64,000 nt of DNA from contig NC_020541.1 of the NCBI RefSeq assembly GCF_000230695.2, positions 2,108,001 to 2,172,000 of the forward strand, written 5' to 3'. Position 1 is the stretch's first letter. The number at the start of each line of letters is the position of its first letter. Position numbers and translations under genes: made by a program. The notes under the pieces are model-generated. The model ran no database searches and was not told the DNA's origin. It was given only the letters and a program-made list of their open reading frames with translations. Origin of the DNA: Rhodanobacter denitrificans (GTDB taxonomy: Bacteria; Pseudomonadota; Gammaproteobacteria; Xanthomonadales; Rhodanobacteraceae). Positions 34,219 to 43,818 of the stretch are shown one piece after another.

Positions 34219-35052
34219 ATGTATATCATGTTTGCGCCTTTTCGCCCCGGCTTATTTGCCGCGACAGCCGTGCTGACAGTCGTGATGGCATCGGTGCCGT
34301 CCTTGGGCGCTGCCCAGCAGGTATCAATCGAGCTTCCTGGCTACGGCGCCGGCGGGCCCGCTTCGAGTAGCACGGCGCCTCCGGGCGCCGCGGCGATCTC
34401 TGGGCGCGTGCGTGCCACCTTGCCCGTGTACGACGCGAATCGCGGCGTAATCGTGAACGCGGCTGGACGCATCGTCGCGACTACGAGGGAGAATGCGCCG
34501 CTGCCCGCGCGCCAGTACGTTGGCAACAGCAGTGCTACGCAGCCCGGCTTCGCCAGTGCTGTAGCGCCGGCGCCGGACGCCGCATGGCAGCCGCGGAGCG
34601 GGCCTGAGGTTGTTCTCGCACCTGCCGTCTCCATCGTCGCGGACGATCGCCCAGTGGCTCTGCGGGCCACGTTGATCGGTGGCGCGGGACCGGTCAGTGT
34701 TCGGTACGTCGTGCGCGACGGCGTCGGTACCGTGCTGACGCAAGGCCAGCTTGCCTGGTGGCCCGGCGAGGTCGGTGCCAAGACCCTCACCGTGCCCATC
34801 TCGGGCGCAGGCACTGCCGGGCAGCTGGTCGTTTCCGTGATTGACCCGCGAGGAGCAACCGTCGCTGGGGACGGTAGCGCCAGGATCGTGATGCGCCATC
34901 GGCAGGCGCCGGCGTGGATCAACCGTCCGGGTTGCGCAGCTGGGGACGGTCGGGGATGCCCGGTGCTTCAGGGGCACCCAGCGCCAGTTCCATCTGGTTC
35001 TCTGCAAGCGCCCATGCCGGCACCCCGCGGCGATTCTTTGCCGGGGCGGTAG
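34219..35052 (+). CDS. Exported protein of unknown function (277 aa)
   Basis: The start is uncertain: ATG at 34219 or 34228, neither with a strong ribosome binding site, in a short AT-rich pocket after traU. A signal peptide (LFAATAVLTVVMASVPSLGAAQQ) is clear. The mature protein is Ala/Gly/Pro-rich with a central strand-rich part (VALRATLIGGAGPVSVRYVVRDG) and a Pro-rich tail holding one cysteine pair. It occupies the usual traN position, but it is too short and too cysteine-poor to be TraN. The last 134 bases overlap a convergent minus-strand gene. Confidence 0.65.
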   Translation: MYIMFAPFRPGLFAATAVLTVVMASVPSLGAAQQVSIELPGYGAGGPASSSTAPPGAAAISGRVRATLPVYDANRGVIVNAAGRIVATTRENAPLPARQYVGNSSATQPGFASAVAPAPDAAWQPRSGPEVVLAPAVSIVADDRPVALRATLIGGAGPVSVRYVVRDGVGTVLTQGQLAWWPGEVGAKTLTVPISGAGTAGQLVVSVIDPRGATVAGDGSARIVMRHRQAPAWINRPGCAAGDGRGCPVLQGHPAPVPSGSLQAPMPAPRGDSLPGR

Positions 35053-35614
35053 TGCGCTCGGCGGGTGCCAGCTCGAGAACTCGTGCGTGTTGATAGCGGC
35101 TCTGCATGAGCTTGGTCGCGGTAGCCGTGAGCGTCGCAATGCGCGCGCGGATCGGCTGCAGTGCGACCTCGGCAGCTTTGACCAAGTCGCCTTCGTCGGG
35201 ATGTCCGTACGCTCGAAGATCCTTGATGCGCCACCCACCTTTGCGGTTCATCGGAATCGAGCGCGAAAAGACGCCGGTTTGCCCGGCCGCGAGTTGTACC
35301 TGTCGGGTCGACCGGCGCTGGGCCAGCGTGATCTGAGCACGCGCAACTCGTTTCCCGCGCGACTGGATATGACGCCACTCGGCGATCGGGACGCGGAGGA
35401 CGCGACGTTCGCGCAGCGTGACCTTGAGTAGGAGGAAGGTGACCTGAGGGCGCTTGGTCTTGCGTCGAATATCGCGGAGGAGGGCGCGCCGGTCAGCCTT
35501 GAACTGCGCCTCGATGGCAAGTAGCTGGTTGTGGCACTCGAGCAGGCGGGTTTGCACCCGCGCCACGTCGTCATCAATGCGCCGGATCAGCGCCCTGCGT
35601 TGGGTAGGCGTCAT
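34919..35614 (-). CDS. Hypothetical basic coiled-coil protein (231 aa)
   Basis: The start at 35614 gives MTPTQRRALIRRIDDDVARV. The first 70 residues are a likely coiled coil. The middle is basic and Arg-rich (RGKRVARAQITLAQRRSTRQ) and the last 60 residues are disordered. It may bind nucleic acid. It is convergent with, and overlaps by 134 bases, the exported-protein gene; the overlap region is codon-biased on both strands to some degree, so one of the two ends could be misjudged. It is divergent from the relaxase gene. Confidence 0.6.
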   Translation of the reverse strand: MTPTQRRALIRRIDDDVARVQTRLLECHNQLLAIEAQFKADRRALLRDIRRKTKRPQVTFLLLKVTLRERRVLRVPIAEWRHIQSRGKRVARAQITLAQRRSTRQVQLAAGQTGVFSRSIPMNRKGGWRIKDLRAYGHPDEGDLVKAAEVALQPIRARIATLTATATKLMQSRYQHARVLELAPAERTTAPAKNRRGVPAWALAENQMELALGAPEAPGIPDRPQLRNPDG

Positions 35615-35733
35615 GGGGACGAGTCTGTCACGCAGCACCGAAGTCACCGAGCCACGCGCCGCCCTTTGAAGCCGCCTTGAGTCGCCCGTGGGACATGCTC
35701 TGCACGGATAGAGTGAATCCACGAGGGCTCACT

Positions 35734-37731
35734 ATGTTCCTACGAAGCAAGAAGCCACCCTTGGCGGCTGACCGTGTTCTGGCCGCGCGCGCCGAGCGCG
35801 GCACGGCACCCGAGCGGATCGTCGATTCCTTTGCCACCTTCGGCGGGCCGGACCAGACGGTCGAGATGGTCGACCCCGAGAGCTACCTGCATCTGCTGAG
35901 CGGTCCCATCGACATGCTCCGCCACGAGATCGGTTTGGATGGGCCGACGTTCGACCGCCTCGTCATGCCCATGCTCGTTCGCTACTTGCGCTGGGTGCAC
36001 CTGTTGCCGGCCAGTGCAAATCATCACCACGCGCGGCTCGGCGGCCTGGCATTGCATGGGCTCGACGTCGCCGCGCTGGCGGCTCGCAACGTGCACAACG
36101 CCGTGCTGGATTACGATCCGGTCTATACGCGAGACCTTGAGCTGAAGGCGAATCGCGGCCTGCTGTGGCCCTTGGCCGCGGCCACCGCAGGGTTGCACCA
36201 CGACCTCGGGAAAGTGCTGATCGACCAGATTGTCACCTGCGCGGCTACGGGTGACGTTTGGAACCCGTTCGTCTGCGACCTGACGTCATGGGCCCGAGAG
36301 CATCAGGTGGAGCGGTACGCCATTCGTTGGCGGCCTGGCGATCGGCTACACCGCCACGAGTCCTTCGGCTTGCTCCTCATGGGCGCCATTGCAGGGCCTG
36401 ATGTGATGGGGGCGCTGTCATCCCTTGGCAGGGACATGCTGGAAGCAATCGTGCTTGCGATCAGTGGCGAGCGCGAAGAAGCCAGCGGCTTGCGCGAGAT
36501 GGTCCATTTGGCCGATCAGGCTTCATCTCGGTCCGACCGCGACTCGGGGACGGCCTACTGGAGCGAGGGAAGCTCCAATGTTGATCCCGTTATTGGACGC
36601 CTGCTGGACGCGGCAATCGCTCTGATCCGCCGGCGGGCATGGAAGTTCAACACGCCAGGTCACCCGGTTTGGGTCACCGGCGACGGCGCGTACCTGGTGT
36701 GGCCGCAGGCCTTCAACAGCATGCGCCAGGAGCTTGTCGCCCAGCAGAAGGCGGTTGGTATTCCGAACGACGAAGTGGAAGTAGCCGAAATCTTCGTGCG
36801 CGGCCGGGTGGCCAAGGTGCGTGAGCTGAGCAACGGGCAGAAGGAAACGCTTTGGCGACTCCATCTGCCCGGTTCCGAACCTGCGGCCGAAGGTGAAGAT
36901 GCGGCCTTCGCCGCCCTTCGATCTCGACTCGGCGGGACGACGAAGGCTCTCTTTTTGCCGGACCCGGGCCCCCTGATTCAGGGCTTGCCGGTCAGTGAGG
37001 CGACCGACGTACGCATTGCGCGCGACCCGACGCTTCCGGAGGCAGTTGTCCCTGACGAGGATGGGGCACAGGCACCGCCGAGCGGCGAACCCGGACCTGG
37101 TGCCGCCGCCGTACCGGAGACGCCGGCGCCAACGGATCAGCCACATGCTGCCGAAGCGCCAAGCGTCCCCCCGTTGGAACAGGGCACGATGTCGGGCGGC
37201 AGCGAGGCCGCGCCATCGCAGACAGCCCCATCCGTCGCCGAGGCTGCAGACGAGGCCCCACGGCCCGCGCAGCCGGCGGCTCCTGAGCACTCCCCAGCGC
37301 AAGCCGGCCTCCCGCTCGATTCTGTGCCCCAAGCCGAGCACGCCGACGCGCGAACTGCGCTGCAAGGCGCAGGGGCGCTTGGCTCGGTCCTGGAACGCAT
37401 CGCGGACAAGATTGCGCTGGAGCCAGACAGCTACCCATCCCGCGAGCGTCTGACCATGAAGCAAGGCGTCGTCCTGATTCGATGGCCAGACGCAGTGCGC
37501 GGCGAAATCAAGGAAATTCGTGTCCTCGCGGATGAAATTGGTCAGCACCCTGAGTGGCTGGCAACTCGTGTTGCTGGACAGCCGGTAACGCCCCAGGAGA
37601 ACGGCATAACGACCAGCGTGCGAATCCGGGGCAGTGCGTGGAACGTGGTACCCCTCAACGCGGAGCTTTCCGCGGCCTTCAACCTTTTGGCGCGACGGAA
37701 TGCGGCGCCGGTACCCCAGGACATGCCATGA
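35734..37731 (+). CDS. traI: MOBH-family relaxase TraI (665 aa)
   Basis: Residues 97-99 form the HHH triad in NHHHARLGGLALHGLDVA, and HHDLGK (H155-H156-D157) is the HD-type metal site of the TraI_2 domain. Both mark MOBH relaxases such as SXT and R391 TraI. These nick at oriT and lead the strand into the recipient. Residues about 400-560 are a Pro/Ala-rich linker. A C-terminal domain (about 570-655, SYPSRERLTMKQGVVLIRWP) resembles the conserved TraI C-terminal module. Its stop overlaps traD as ATGA. The start at 35734 has GAGGG upstream. Confidence 0.92.
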   Translation: MFLRSKKPPLAADRVLAARAERGTAPERIVDSFATFGGPDQTVEMVDPESYLHLLSGPIDMLRHEIGLDGPTFDRLVMPMLVRYLRWVHLLPASANHHHARLGGLALHGLDVAALAARNVHNAVLDYDPVYTRDLELKANRGLLWPLAAATAGLHHDLGKVLIDQIVTCAATGDVWNPFVCDLTSWAREHQVERYAIRWRPGDRLHRHESFGLLLMGAIAGPDVMGALSSLGRDMLEAIVLAISGEREEASGLREMVHLADQASSRSDRDSGTAYWSEGSSNVDPVIGRLLDAAIALIRRRAWKFNTPGHPVWVTGDGAYLVWPQAFNSMRQELVAQQKAVGIPNDEVEVAEIFVRGRVAKVRELSNGQKETLWRLHLPGSEPAAEGEDAAFAALRSRLGGTTKALFLPDPGPLIQGLPVSEATDVRIARDPTLPEAVVPDEDGAQAPPSGEPGPGAAAVPETPAPTDQPHAAEAPSVPPLEQGTMSGGSEAAPSQTAPSVAEAADEAPRPAQPAAPEHSPAQAGLPLDSVPQAEHADARTALQGAGALGSVLERIADKIALEPDSYPSRERLTMKQGVVLIRWPDAVRGEIKEIRVLADEIGQHPEWLATRVAGQPVTPQENGITTSVRIRGSAWNVVPLNAELSAAFNLLARRNAAPVPQDMP

Positions 37732-39593
37732 GCGAGCCCCTGATTCGGCAGACCTACCTCAACCCATTTCGCCCACATTTCGAGCGCGCAGCTGGCCTCG
37801 CGTGGATGGTTGCGGCGGCACTGATGGTTGCGGAGATGTTCCTTCCGCACGCTTCACCGCGCGTGTTGTTCGTCCTGGCTGGTGTGTGCGCTGCCTGTGC
37901 GGCACCGTGGATCAGCAAATGGCTTGGCCTGATGTTGATCCGGGACCGGATGAACACGCGCGACGTGACTATCATGCCGATCAGCGAGGCCCGTAAGGAG
38001 TTCGATCCCGGCGGCGAACGCATCTGGATCGGGTGGGGATTCCCATGGACGAGCGAGGAGTCGCAGCTGGCGCGGGAAGTCGCCATCAGCGACCCGAGCA
38101 AACTGACGCCTGCCGATTCCCCTGAGGCGCCGGGCCAGTCGTGGATGCACGGAATCGGAGCCACGGAGGAGAAGATCTATCTACCTGTCGTGGATGAGCA
38201 CACGCTGATCATTGCGATGACGCGATGGGGCAAGACGGTCCTATATCGCAGCCTCATTACCCAGGCGATCGCACGCAAGGAGGCCGTATTCGTCATAGAC
38301 CCGAAGGGTGACAAGGGCCTGCAGGCGGCCTGCGAACAGGCGTGCCGGGACATGGGGAAGAAGCTGCTGGTTTTCCATCCCGGCTTCCCCGCAACGTCCG
38401 TGCGGCTGGATCCGCTGAAGAACTTCACGGACTCGTCGGAAGTTGCTTCTCGAATCTCTGGCCTGCTTGGCCACGGCTCGCGTGACAACACATTCACCGC
38501 GTTTGCCCACATGCAGCTCGTCAACGTCGTCAACGGCATGCTTCTGGCGGGAAAGCGCCCGACGCTGGTAGCCATCAAGCGCTATATGGACGGGCACCTG
38601 GAATCGCTTCTGATTGATGCGATCAAGGCCTACTGCGACCGCGTCCTGGCCCCCGGCTGGGAACGGCATCTGGAGGGCTACAGGCGGAGCGTTCTTGGGC
38701 GGCGCAAAAGGCGGCCGGACGAATCCGACGGACCGATGCTGTTGACGCCTGAGGAGGATGCTGCGGCCTACACGGCGTTCTACCGTGAACAGGTTCTTGA
38801 GTCGAAAGGTAGCCCCGAGATCGAGGGACTGATCGCGACAGTCGAGCATCCGGCGGAGCATCGCTCGAAGATGCTTACGTCGCTCATGCCGGTCCTTACG
38901 AAACTGACGAGCGGAGCCATGGCGAAGCTCATGTCGACGGACGCGACCGACCCCGGCGACGCTCGCCTGATCACAGACACGGCGCGTATCGTGGAGCAGC
39001 GCCAGGCGATATACATCGGCCTGAACGCCTTGGGCAACGAGGACGTGGCGAACGCCATCGGTGAGATCCTGATGGCCGACATCGCAGCGGTATGCGGCAC
39101 GCGATACAACTACGCAAAGGACAAGAAGGTCGTGTCGGTGCTGGTGGACGAAGCCCCCGAGATTTTGAACAACAACCTCATCAAGCTGTTGAACAAGGGC
39201 GGCGGCGCTGGCTTCCGGCTCACCCTGGCGACCCAGACGGTTTCCGACATCGTGGCGCGACTTGGCGACAAGGCCACGGCGGAGAAGGTGCTCGGTAACA
39301 TCGCGAACTTGATCTTCGGCCGCGTCACCGCTGCGGAATCCCAGGAGTACTTCTGCAGTCGCCTTCCACGCGTCCCGATCAAGTCGCTGGGCCTCAGCCG
39401 GTCCGTGACCAGCCCTACCAGTGACCCCCTGGACTTTTCGGCATCCCAGGGTGAAACCCTCAGGGTGGAGATGGAGCCCCCGATCGAACCGCCAACGCTG
39501 GGTTGTCTGCCGCAGCTGCACTTCTTCGCGCTGCTCGGCTCACGCTTCGTGAAGGGTCGGATCCCCGTCATCGTCGCGGATGCCGCTGAATGA
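37728..39593 (+). CDS. traD: Type IV coupling protein TraD (621 aa)
   Basis: Two N-terminal membrane helices (AWMVAAALMVAEMFL and VLFVLAGVCAACAAPWI) precede an ATPase of the SXT-type TraD family. Walker A is AMTRWGKT (about residues 163-170), in which the first glycine of GxxxxGKT is alanine. Walker B is VLVDEAPEIL (about 471-480). FVIDPKGDKGLQAAC and TLATQTVSDIVARLG are conserved coupling-protein segments. It links the TraI-DNA complex to the channel. It overlaps traI and the next gene by 4 bases each. Confidence 0.93.
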   Translation: MSEPLIRQTYLNPFRPHFERAAGLAWMVAAALMVAEMFLPHASPRVLFVLAGVCAACAAPWISKWLGLMLIRDRMNTRDVTIMPISEARKEFDPGGERIWIGWGFPWTSEESQLAREVAISDPSKLTPADSPEAPGQSWMHGIGATEEKIYLPVVDEHTLIIAMTRWGKTVLYRSLITQAIARKEAVFVIDPKGDKGLQAACEQACRDMGKKLLVFHPGFPATSVRLDPLKNFTDSSEVASRISGLLGHGSRDNTFTAFAHMQLVNVVNGMLLAGKRPTLVAIKRYMDGHLESLLIDAIKAYCDRVLAPGWERHLEGYRRSVLGRRKRRPDESDGPMLLTPEEDAAAYTAFYREQVLESKGSPEIEGLIATVEHPAEHRSKMLTSLMPVLTKLTSGAMAKLMSTDATDPGDARLITDTARIVEQRQAIYIGLNALGNEDVANAIGEILMADIAAVCGTRYNYAKDKKVVSVLVDEAPEILNNNLIKLLNKGGGAGFRLTLATQTVSDIVARLGDKATAEKVLGNIANLIFGRVTAAESQEYFCSRLPRVPIKSLGLSRSVTSPTSDPLDFSASQGETLRVEMEPPIEPPTLGCLPQLHFFALLGSRFVKGRIPVIVADAAE

Positions 39594-40162
39594 GCGACTC
39601 ACCACACAGACCCGGTTCGCGCGTTCGTCGAGGAAGTATCGAGGCGCCCGACGAGGTTGCGCGGCGAGTCCTGAAGCGTCGCGGCGTCTGGTCGCAGTAT
39701 TGCCACTGGTCCTATATCTGGCGCCTGATGCCCACGGTCGCCTACCGGCTCGCCGACTGCCTCACCACCGCCATCCCGGACCGGCAGCGGCGTGGACCTC
39801 TGCTTGGCCAGGCCTACGTGGAGGCGGCGCGCGTCATCGAGCGCTGGACGGAGGCTGACAGCACGCGCAGCCTGGTCACCGAGGCGATGGCGGTATTGTG
39901 CACCAGGGCAGCCGACGCGGCATCGGTGGTCGTGATGGTGGGCGACCATGAATGGCGTCCTGGAACGGACGGGCCGCTGGGATCGTTCATTCTGGCTGCT
40001 CCCGACGCCCACGTGTCGACATATGCACGCGAAGGCGATCTAACCGAGGCCACGGCAGGCATGCACGCGCTCCTGGCAGAGCACGTCTACTGCAGCCAGT
40101 GCGAGAGAAGCCTCGGCCGCCGCTACGAAGAACTCTTTGCCCCACTGGAGCCAGTTCGATGA
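39590..40162 (+). CDS. Hypothetical protein between traD and DUF4400 gene (190 aa)
   Basis: Soluble protein with an Arg-rich start (RPGSRVRRGSIEAPDEVARR), a central helical part (LGQAYVEAARVIERW) and a CSQCERSLG motif near the C-terminus that could bind metal with outside ligands. It overlaps traD and the following gene by 4 bases, so it belongs to the transfer operon. MOBH elements often have a small unknown gene here, but I cannot name the family. Confidence 0.7.
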   Translation: MSDSPHRPGSRVRRGSIEAPDEVARRVLKRRGVWSQYCHWSYIWRLMPTVAYRLADCLTTAIPDRQRRGPLLGQAYVEAARVIERWTEADSTRSLVTEAMAVLCTRAADAASVVVMVGDHEWRPGTDGPLGSFILAAPDAHVSTYAREGDLTEATAGMHALLAEHVYCSQCERSLGRRYEELFAPLEPVR

Positions 40163-40869
40163 AAGCCGCAAAGCAGCCGGCGCCGTTGGCCGGACAACTC
40201 ATTATCGCGGCATTCTTCATGGCGCTGCTCCTTCCATTCATCGGCTCGCGTTTCATCAACAGCCAGATCGAGAAAGAACAGCGCCTCGAGATGTCGCTGT
40301 ACGGCGATGATCAGGGCACGTACGTCAACGCGCGGGCCGATGGGTGGTTTCGGCTTTGGGCCATCCAGTCCGGCTTGATGAACCGCGCAATTCATTCAAC
40401 CGATGCGAAGACGGCCCCGCCCGCCGCCGCCGTAGCCGGTGCCCCAGGGGCCATCGTCATCCACGACTCGGCCGGGCGCTTCGGCACCATTTCCCCCCAG
40501 GCTGGTGGGAGCTCGCCATCGTCGGCTCGCCGCATTTGGTACTGGTGGGTAACCGCCGCCTTTGCGCTTTGCTACTTCGCACTGCTGCGCCTGAGCACGC
40601 TGCTGTACTGGATCCCAATGCTCATCCCCCTGTGCATGGCCATCATGACCACGGGCAACACGGTCCGCCGGCTCAAGTGGCACAGTTTCGGCGGCGTAAA
40701 CCCGTTTCGCTACCGGGCGGGGATTCGGCTGGCGAACTGGATGGCGGGCATTGGCGTCGGCATGTTGTTCATGCCGGGAGCGCTGCCGCCGGTAACGGTG
40801 CCGGCTTGCGTGCTGCTGACCTTCGCTGGTATGGCAATGGCAATGGCTAATCGACAGAAACCCAGCTAA
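40159..40869 (+). CDS. DUF4400-like integral membrane protein (236 aa)
   Basis: About four membrane segments: LIIAAFFMALLLPFIGS near the start, then WYWWVTAAFALCYFALLRLSTLLYWIPMLIPLCMAIM (two helices) and a last GVGMLFMPGALPPVTVPACVLLTFAG. A periplasmic domain between the first and second contains LYGDDQGTYVNARADGW. HSFGGVNPFRYRAGIRLANW is typical of the DUF4400 family, which follows traD in SXT-like elements and in many integrative elements. It ends the rightward transfer block. Confidence 0.75.
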   Translation: MKAAKQPAPLAGQLIIAAFFMALLLPFIGSRFINSQIEKEQRLEMSLYGDDQGTYVNARADGWFRLWAIQSGLMNRAIHSTDAKTAPPAAAVAGAPGAIVIHDSAGRFGTISPQAGGSSPSSARRIWYWWVTAAFALCYFALLRLSTLLYWIPMLIPLCMAIMTTGNTVRRLKWHSFGGVNPFRYRAGIRLANWMAGIGVGMLFMPGALPPVTVPACVLLTFAGMAMAMANRQKPS

Positions 40870-41002
40870 TGGGTAGCACTGTATGCAGGCACTACGGAAA
40901 AGCGCGGAAAGAGTGGGCGCTGATCTGCCCTGCGCGGGGTGCCTGACTTCGTTGCCCACATCGCCGTGCTGCCCGCGCGGGTATAGAGCGGTGTGCGCTT
41001 GC

Positions 41003-42781
41003 TCAGGCGCTGAGCCCACCCAGCCCTGATTCCTTGAGGAAGACGCTCTCTGGAGCGTCCTGCGTTCGGGAGTAGGAAAGCGTCAGGTGGCACCTGGCTC
41101 GCGTCATACCCACGTAGCACAGGCGGCGCTCCTCAGCGATGTCGCTGTTGCCGTGCGGCAGCACGCCTTGGCGGACCGCCGGCATCCAGACGCGATCGAA
41201 CTCCAGTCCCTTGCTTGCGTGCAATGTCAGGAGAGCAACACCGTCGCGCTGGCGCGTGGTCTTGTCCCGTTCGGACCGGCGCGCCGCCTGCTCGATGCGC
41301 TGGTAGACGTCCGGGAGCGCGCCCGGCATCCGTGCGATGATCGACAAGATCGCGCGCAAGATCCCAGGGTTGGTGAAGCCGTCGATGCCCGGAGCGATGA
41401 ACGTGGTGCAGGCTTCGGCGAACTCCGACGGCTGGCGGTTGGTTGCACGGACGATTCGTTCGAACCCTTCGCGCATTTCCTCCCAAGCCTGTACGTGGAC
41501 GTCGCTGGCGCCGGCGAGCCACGTATTGGATTGCAGCAGTGATGCCATCCTGCCGTTCGCCGCCATCAGGTGCCGCCGAGCGTTCTCGATGACAGAGCTG
41601 GGCATGCCGCGTGCGGAGAGTGCGAGGGTCGCGCCGGTCGGGTTCTTGCCCAGGCTGGCGCCGATGAGGCCCCGGACCAGGCCTGGCGCGCCGCCACTCC
41701 AGATGCCGCCGTCGACGCCACCGTAGTAGGGGATGCCGTCGGCCACAAGCGCTGTCTCGACGACCCGAAGTACGCTCTTAGTCCGCGCCAGGATCGCCGA
41801 GGTTTCCGCCGGCAGGCACGCCGACATGGCATCGCACGCGGCAGCGACCTCGAGGTCGAAGGTCGGGAAGTCCATCCGGTCGACGGACCCGGTGGCCCGG
41901 CTGGCGGTCCTGATCGTCTTGGGGACCCGGTTCGTATTGCAGGAGATCAGGCGGGAGGCGTGGGCGACCACGACCGAGGCGCAGCGATAGGTGGTATCGA
42001 GGGTAATAGTGCGTGCGCGGGCGACCTGGGCGAAATGCATCATGCCGTCGTAGCCCTTGGCATGGCGAAACCCGTAGATCGCCTGGTCGTCGTCACCCAC
42101 GCAGGTGACTCTCACGCCATGACGCACGTGGGCAATCACCCAGTCGAGCTGGAGCTTGTCCGCGTCCTGGAACTCATCCACGAGCAGGTCGTTAACCCGC
42201 AATGGCGGAAGCGTCCCCGCCTCCATGCCACCAACCGTCAGCTCCATGATGTCGGCGAAGTCCAGCAGCTTCTGGGCGCCGAGTAGCTCTTGGTAGCGCT
42301 CGAATGCAAACTGGATGATCTGCGGGTCGCCGGTCGGCGGTGCGAGGTCTCGATTTGCCTTCAGGAACTCGATGCCGCGCTTGACGGCATCGCGTGGGAG
42401 CATCGCCTGGCCGAAGCGTTTGGCGGCGAGCTCCCAAGCTTTCATGACCAGAGTGTGTGTCGTCCCTTCGGTTGCAATCGTGAAGGGACGATTGCCACGG
42501 CCAGAGATTGCGTCCAGCTGCTGAAGGCACAGGCTGTGAAAGGTGCCTGCGTCGACCCGCGGCATCACCCCTGGCCCGAGTTTGCCGACCAGTCGCTCCT
42601 TCAGCTCTTCCGCCGCAGCGCGGGTGAAGGTGACAATCGCGAGACGCGTGTTTTCCGCTTCGGCGAGCAGACGTTCGGCGCGCGCGACCAGCGTATGGGT
42701 CTTGCCCGAACCGGGACACGCCACAATGAGGCAATGTCCCGGTTCATCGACGGCGGCCTGCTGGCCGGGGTTCAGGCTCAC
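41003..42781 (-). CDS. UvrD/Rep-like superfamily 1 DNA helicase (592 aa)
   Basis: Motif I is ACPGSGKT (residues 21-28), motif Ia is IVTFTRAAAEEL, motif II is LLVDEFQDAD, motif III is VGDDDQAIYGFRHA and motif V is LLTLHASKGLEFDRV. The final motif VI reads RLCYVGMTRARCHL. The length is shorter than UvrD (720), lacking parts of the 2B region. It would unwind 3'-5' and may help replication or processing of transferred DNA. It overlaps the upstream gene by 4 bases and converges with the transfer operon. Confidence 0.92.
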   Translation of the reverse strand: MSLNPGQQAAVDEPGHCLIVACPGSGKTHTLVARAERLLAEAENTRLAIVTFTRAAAEELKERLVGKLGPGVMPRVDAGTFHSLCLQQLDAISGRGNRPFTIATEGTTHTLVMKAWELAAKRFGQAMLPRDAVKRGIEFLKANRDLAPPTGDPQIIQFAFERYQELLGAQKLLDFADIMELTVGGMEAGTLPPLRVNDLLVDEFQDADKLQLDWVIAHVRHGVRVTCVGDDDQAIYGFRHAKGYDGMMHFAQVARARTITLDTTYRCASVVVAHASRLISCNTNRVPKTIRTASRATGSVDRMDFPTFDLEVAAACDAMSACLPAETSAILARTKSVLRVVETALVADGIPYYGGVDGGIWSGGAPGLVRGLIGASLGKNPTGATLALSARGMPSSVIENARRHLMAANGRMASLLQSNTWLAGASDVHVQAWEEMREGFERIVRATNRQPSEFAEACTTFIAPGIDGFTNPGILRAILSIIARMPGALPDVYQRIEQAARRSERDKTTRQRDGVALLTLHASKGLEFDRVWMPAVRQGVLPHGNSDIAEERRLCYVGMTRARCHLTLSYSRTQDAPESVFLKESGLGGLSA

Positions 42782-43818
42782 GCGGTAGCGCTGGCCGAGC
42801 CGGTGGCCAGTTCGTCGTGGCCGGACGAGTCGTCGTCCGATGCTTTGCTGCCCTTGGCGCGGCTCGGCCGGCTGGCTGCCTTGGCCTTGGCGCGTTCGGC
42901 ATCGGCCAGCAACTGCGGGCTGTCGCTGGCCAGCTCCGAGGTGCCAAAGTCGGGCGTCTGCGCTTCCATACCGCCGCGCCCCTCGACCTCGCTGATGATC
43001 CTCCCGGCCTGTTCGACTGTCGCGGTGAGCCTCTGGATGTGCTCGTCGGACGCGTCGGGCGAGTCCGTTGCACCTTCGGCACGGCCTTCGGCGGCGGCCT
43101 GCCGGGCTGCGTGGCGCGCTTCGATGAGGCGTGCCCGCTCGGCTTCGGCCGCCTGCCTGGCCTTGCGCAGGGAGATGTAGGAACGGGTGTGCAGTTCCCA
43201 GATCTCTCGCGCCAGGTAAATGGTGCGCATGCGAACGGCGAAGACGCTGCGCTTGAAGTTGATTTCGTCCATGAAGCCTTCAAGCCACGCACGCGCGTAC
43301 GTGGTGATCGCGTCGTCGGCCAGCTGCAGCATTTCCATGTAACGGCGCGCCCTGGGCGTGTAGACCTTGACCTCCAGCTCGACCGGGGAGGTGTACTCGC
43401 CGCGGTCCAGCGACTTGCCGTTGTCCGCGAGCATCTTGTTGATGCGATTCATCTCGCCGTCCATGTACTCGGCGAAGCGGCGGATCTTGGTATCCAGCGC
43501 CGCGTTGACCGCGCGGACGCCGTCGTCGTTGCGCGCCACGATCGGGGCGATCATCTCGGTCTCGAACAGGGCCAGCTGGCACCGCTGGAAGGTTCGGTCG
43601 TAGGCGATCTGGATCGGGCGACTCGACAGGACGAGCTTGTCGCGGAAGTAGAACGTGGAATCTCGCGGCTCGAACACGAAGTCGTCGGGCCGGCGGCCGG
43701 CGATGGTGGAGCGATTCGTGTCGAAGCGACGCGACGGCATCGCGGGTTCGATGAAGGTGTGGCCGGGTGCCGGCGTGGAGTCCGGACCCTCGTGTGGCAC
43801 GACTGCGATCTCGTTCAT
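42778..43818 (-). CDS. Hypothetical protein coupled to the helicase (346 aa)
   Basis: No recognised domain. Residues 50-215 are a compact mixed region (FRDKLVLSSRPIQIAYDRTF, then YTPRARRYMEMLQLADDAI) that looks like a conserved element protein. Residues 215-250 are a long Ala/Arg/Glu helix, followed by an Asp/Ser/Lys-rich disordered tail. It is first in a two-gene leftward operon with the helicase (4-base overlap). Similar proteins are found in conjugative elements, but I cannot give a family name. Confidence 0.75.
   Translation of the reverse strand: MNEIAVVPHEGPDSTPAPGHTFIEPAMPSRRFDTNRSTIAGRRPDDFVFEPRDSTFYFRDKLVLSSRPIQIAYDRTFQRCQLALFETEMIAPIVARNDDGVRAVNAALDTKIRRFAEYMDGEMNRINKMLADNGKSLDRGEYTSPVELEVKVYTPRARRYMEMLQLADDAITTYARAWLEGFMDEINFKRSVFAVRMRTIYLAREIWELHTRSYISLRKARQAAEAERARLIEARHAARQAAAEGRAEGATDSPDASDEHIQRLTATVEQAGRIISEVEGRGGMEAQTPDFGTSELASDSPQLLADAERAKAKAASRPSRAKGSKASDDDSSGHDELATGSASATA

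Noticed and set aside
34219..35052. Assigning the gene after traU as traN
   Set aside because: TraN is usually over 600 residues and rich in cysteine. This protein has 277 residues and only two cysteines near its end.
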